From assembly GCA_016932965.1 (NCBI GenBank), contig JAFGBW010000237.1:1-6530 (forward strand): a stretch of 6,530 nt of DNA. The letters run 5' to 3'. This document shows, in pieces, positions 5,360-6,530 of the stretch. The position numbers and the translations under genes were made by a program. Position 1 is the stretch's first letter; each line of letters begins with the position of its first letter. Below the pieces are notes generated by a model, which saw only the letters and a program-made list of their open reading frames with translations, did not search any database and was not told where the DNA came from. The stretch comes from Candidatus Auribacterota bacterium. GTDB lineage: Bacteria; Auribacterota; JAFGBW01.

Positions 5360-6187
5360 TCAAACTGCCTTGCTATGATCGGTTCTCAATCGTTTAAATA
5401 ATTGATACCAGATGTCCGGATCAAGGGATTCCGCCCGGATTTCTTTCCGTAATCCGAGCGCATTAAAAACAAAAGCGGCTGTTTTATATTCCTTCAGGAG
5501 CCTTGGAAGCAGCTGCTTTCTTTTCTGTGAAAAACCGCTTTTGACAAATCGAAAAAACAGGGGCCGTTCATTTTCCTTTATTTCAGAGGGCTTTGGAATG
5601 AATTCCAGATAAACCGAATCCACAACAGGCGACGGAAAAAAACAGGAGCCTGGCACTTTCTTCATGATTCTCATCGTGTAATCCAGTTGCAGCATAACAG
5701 AAAGCATTCCGACATTGCTGTGATCTGAAGAAAGAAGCCGCTCTGCCAGTTCTTTCTGGACCAGTAAAACCATGTCAGAAATTTTTTCCTTTACGGTCCA
5801 TAAACGGATCAAAATCTGAGAAGCAATGTGATAAGGAATATTGGAGATCACTCTTGGCGGCCTTGTAAAATATTTCAGAAAATCCGCCTTAAGAAAATCC
5901 TCATGCAGGAGAGTCAGATTGGGATGATGGCACAGTCTTGTGGATGCGGCGAGAAATATTTTTCGGTCAATTTCGTAAGACACAACACGGGCCCCTGCCC
6001 GGAGCAAGGCTTCTGTCAGCACTCCTAATCCGGTCCCTATTTCCAAAATGCAGTCGGAGGACCGGATGCATGTGTGTTTCATGAGATAGCCGACCAGATT
6101 CTCATCAATCAAAAAATTCTGTCCCCTGTTCCGGCTCAGATGAATACCTTGATTTCTTAACAGGATTTTCAGCTCAGAGAGAATCAT
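5360..6187 (-). CDS. rsmA: 16S rRNA (adenine1518-N6/adenine1519-N6)-dimethyltransferase
   Basis: RsmA (KsgA) dimethylates two adjacent adenines in the 3'-terminal hairpin of 16S rRNA, a late checkpoint in 30S subunit assembly in the cytosol. The 275-residue product is of normal length. It shows SRNRGQNFLIDENL (18-31), SAM-binding motif I ILEIGTGLGVLTEAL (47-61), the acidic YEID (71-74), HEDFLKAD (95-102), the catalytic N-I-P-Y-H-I-A-S (116-123), VQKELAERLL (142-151) and FFPSPVVDS (182-190). The catalytic motif is usually NLPYN/Y-I-(S/T); the IPYH variant keeps the essential Asn, Pro and Tyr. A C-terminal helical domain with SQKRKQL follows. GGAG (complement of 6192-6195) sits 4 nt before the ATG. 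The upstream methyltransferase-like gene ends 12 nt earlier, so the two probably share a transcript. Confidence 0.96.
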   Translation of the reverse strand: MILSELKILLRNQGIHLSRNRGQNFLIDENLVGYLMKHTCIRSSDCILEIGTGLGVLTEALLRAGARVVSYEIDRKIFLAASTRLCHHPNLTLLHEDFLKADFLKYFTRPPRVISNIPYHIASQILIRLWTVKEKISDMVLLVQKELAERLLSSDHSNVGMLSVMLQLDYTMRIMKKVPGSCFFPSPVVDSVYLEFIPKPSEIKENERPLFFRFVKSGFSQKRKQLLPRLLKEYKTAAFVFNALGLRKEIRAESLDPDIWYQLFKRLRTDHSKAV

Positions 6188-6199
6188 ACGGCTCCATAA

Positions 6200-6530
6200 T
6201 CAGGCAGCTTTTCCAGGCAAAGACAGTTCCCTGCCGGCCAAAACTCCCTCAGGAGGTTTACTGAACAAATAGGCCATGGAAGATCCGGGTATTCCAAAAT
6301 AATCAGTTAGCACAGGCAAACCAGATAATGTTTCAAACCTGGGTATCAAGCTGCGATTTTCAAATAAAATGAGGATCCCCTTGCCTCCTGGATTCAGGTG
6401 CTGGGAAATACTCCTGACAAAACGTTCTGACAGTCCTGTATAAAGGGCTTCCTGACCGGATTCTGGCTGGAGATTGGCAACCACCAGATCATAGGTTCCC
6501 AAACCTTCCATGAGATCATTCTTGAAACAA
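6200..6530 (-). CDS. Probable SAM-dependent methyltransferase, C-terminal part (5' end outside window)
   Basis: The frame is open to the right edge of the window, so the ATG at 6511 is probably internal and only the last 109 or so residues are seen. The segment TYDLVVANLQPESG looks like strand 4 of a Rossmann-fold methyltransferase and recalls the DLVVANI stretch of ribosomal protein L11 methyltransferase (PrmA) and related enzymes. LNPGGKGILILF resembles the following (L/K)PGG...I strand-5 turn. The SAM-binding motif I would lie upstream, outside the window, so the call rests on these two segments only. The tail (GVLAGRELSLPGKAA) is not recognisable. The stop is 12 nt before the rsmA start, indicating an operon; both genes may act on RNA or ribosomal proteins, but that is inference. 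Confidence 0.5.
   Translation of the reverse strand, partial: CFKNDLMEGLGTYDLVVANLQPESGQEALYTGLSERFVRSISQHLNPGGKGILILFENRSLIPRFETLSGLPVLTDYFGIPGSSMAYLFSKPPEGVLAGRELSLPGKAA

Overview
The window looks like an ordinary chromosomal segment of a Gram-negative bacterium. It carries a YidC insertase, a PgpA-type phosphatidylglycerophosphatase and a WaaP/Kdo-type lipopolysaccharide kinase homologue, all of which fit a cell with an outer membrane. Base composition is moderate (low-to-mid 40s % G+C by eye, not counted). The mix of Hanks-type Ser/Thr kinase, WaaP-like kinase and NahK-like sugar kinase genes fits a deltaproteobacterial (Desulfobacterota-like) host, but that placement is a low-confidence inference. 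There are no tRNA or rRNA genes, CRISPR arrays, transposase genes or phage genes.

Left half (1-3203, plus strand). The C-terminal part of yidC runs in from the left edge and overlaps pgpA by 4 nt (ATGA). A 269-nt gap follows, holding an 18/19-matching inverted repeat and an octamer tandem repeat (TGCCTCTG). Then come a WaaP-like kinase, a class I SAM methyltransferase 13 nt downstream, and acpS overlapping the methyltransferase by one base (TAATG). The theme is membranes: protein insertion, phosphatidylglycerol synthesis, probable LPS or glycolipid modification, and acyl-carrier-protein activation for lipid synthesis.

Right half (3170-6530, minus strand). In transcription order there is a methyltransferase-like gene entering from the right edge, then rsmA/ksgA 12 nt downstream. 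A 182-nt AT-rich gap follows, then a compact cytosolic Hanks-type Ser/Thr kinase and, after a single base, an N-acetylhexosamine 1-kinase-like phosphotransferase. The 3' end of that last gene overlaps the 3' end of acpS by 34 nt, so the two gene blocks converge with no room for a terminator between them.

Most genes are recognisable housekeeping or envelope functions, and I see no clear evidence of a new multi-gene system. The points most worth a second look are the inverted/octamer repeat element, which also creates a misleading upstream start for the WaaP-like gene; the one-base pairing of a Ser/Thr protein kinase with a sugar-kinase-like phosphotransferase; the glycine/lysine/phenylalanine tail of that protein kinase; and the WaaP-like/methyltransferase pair.
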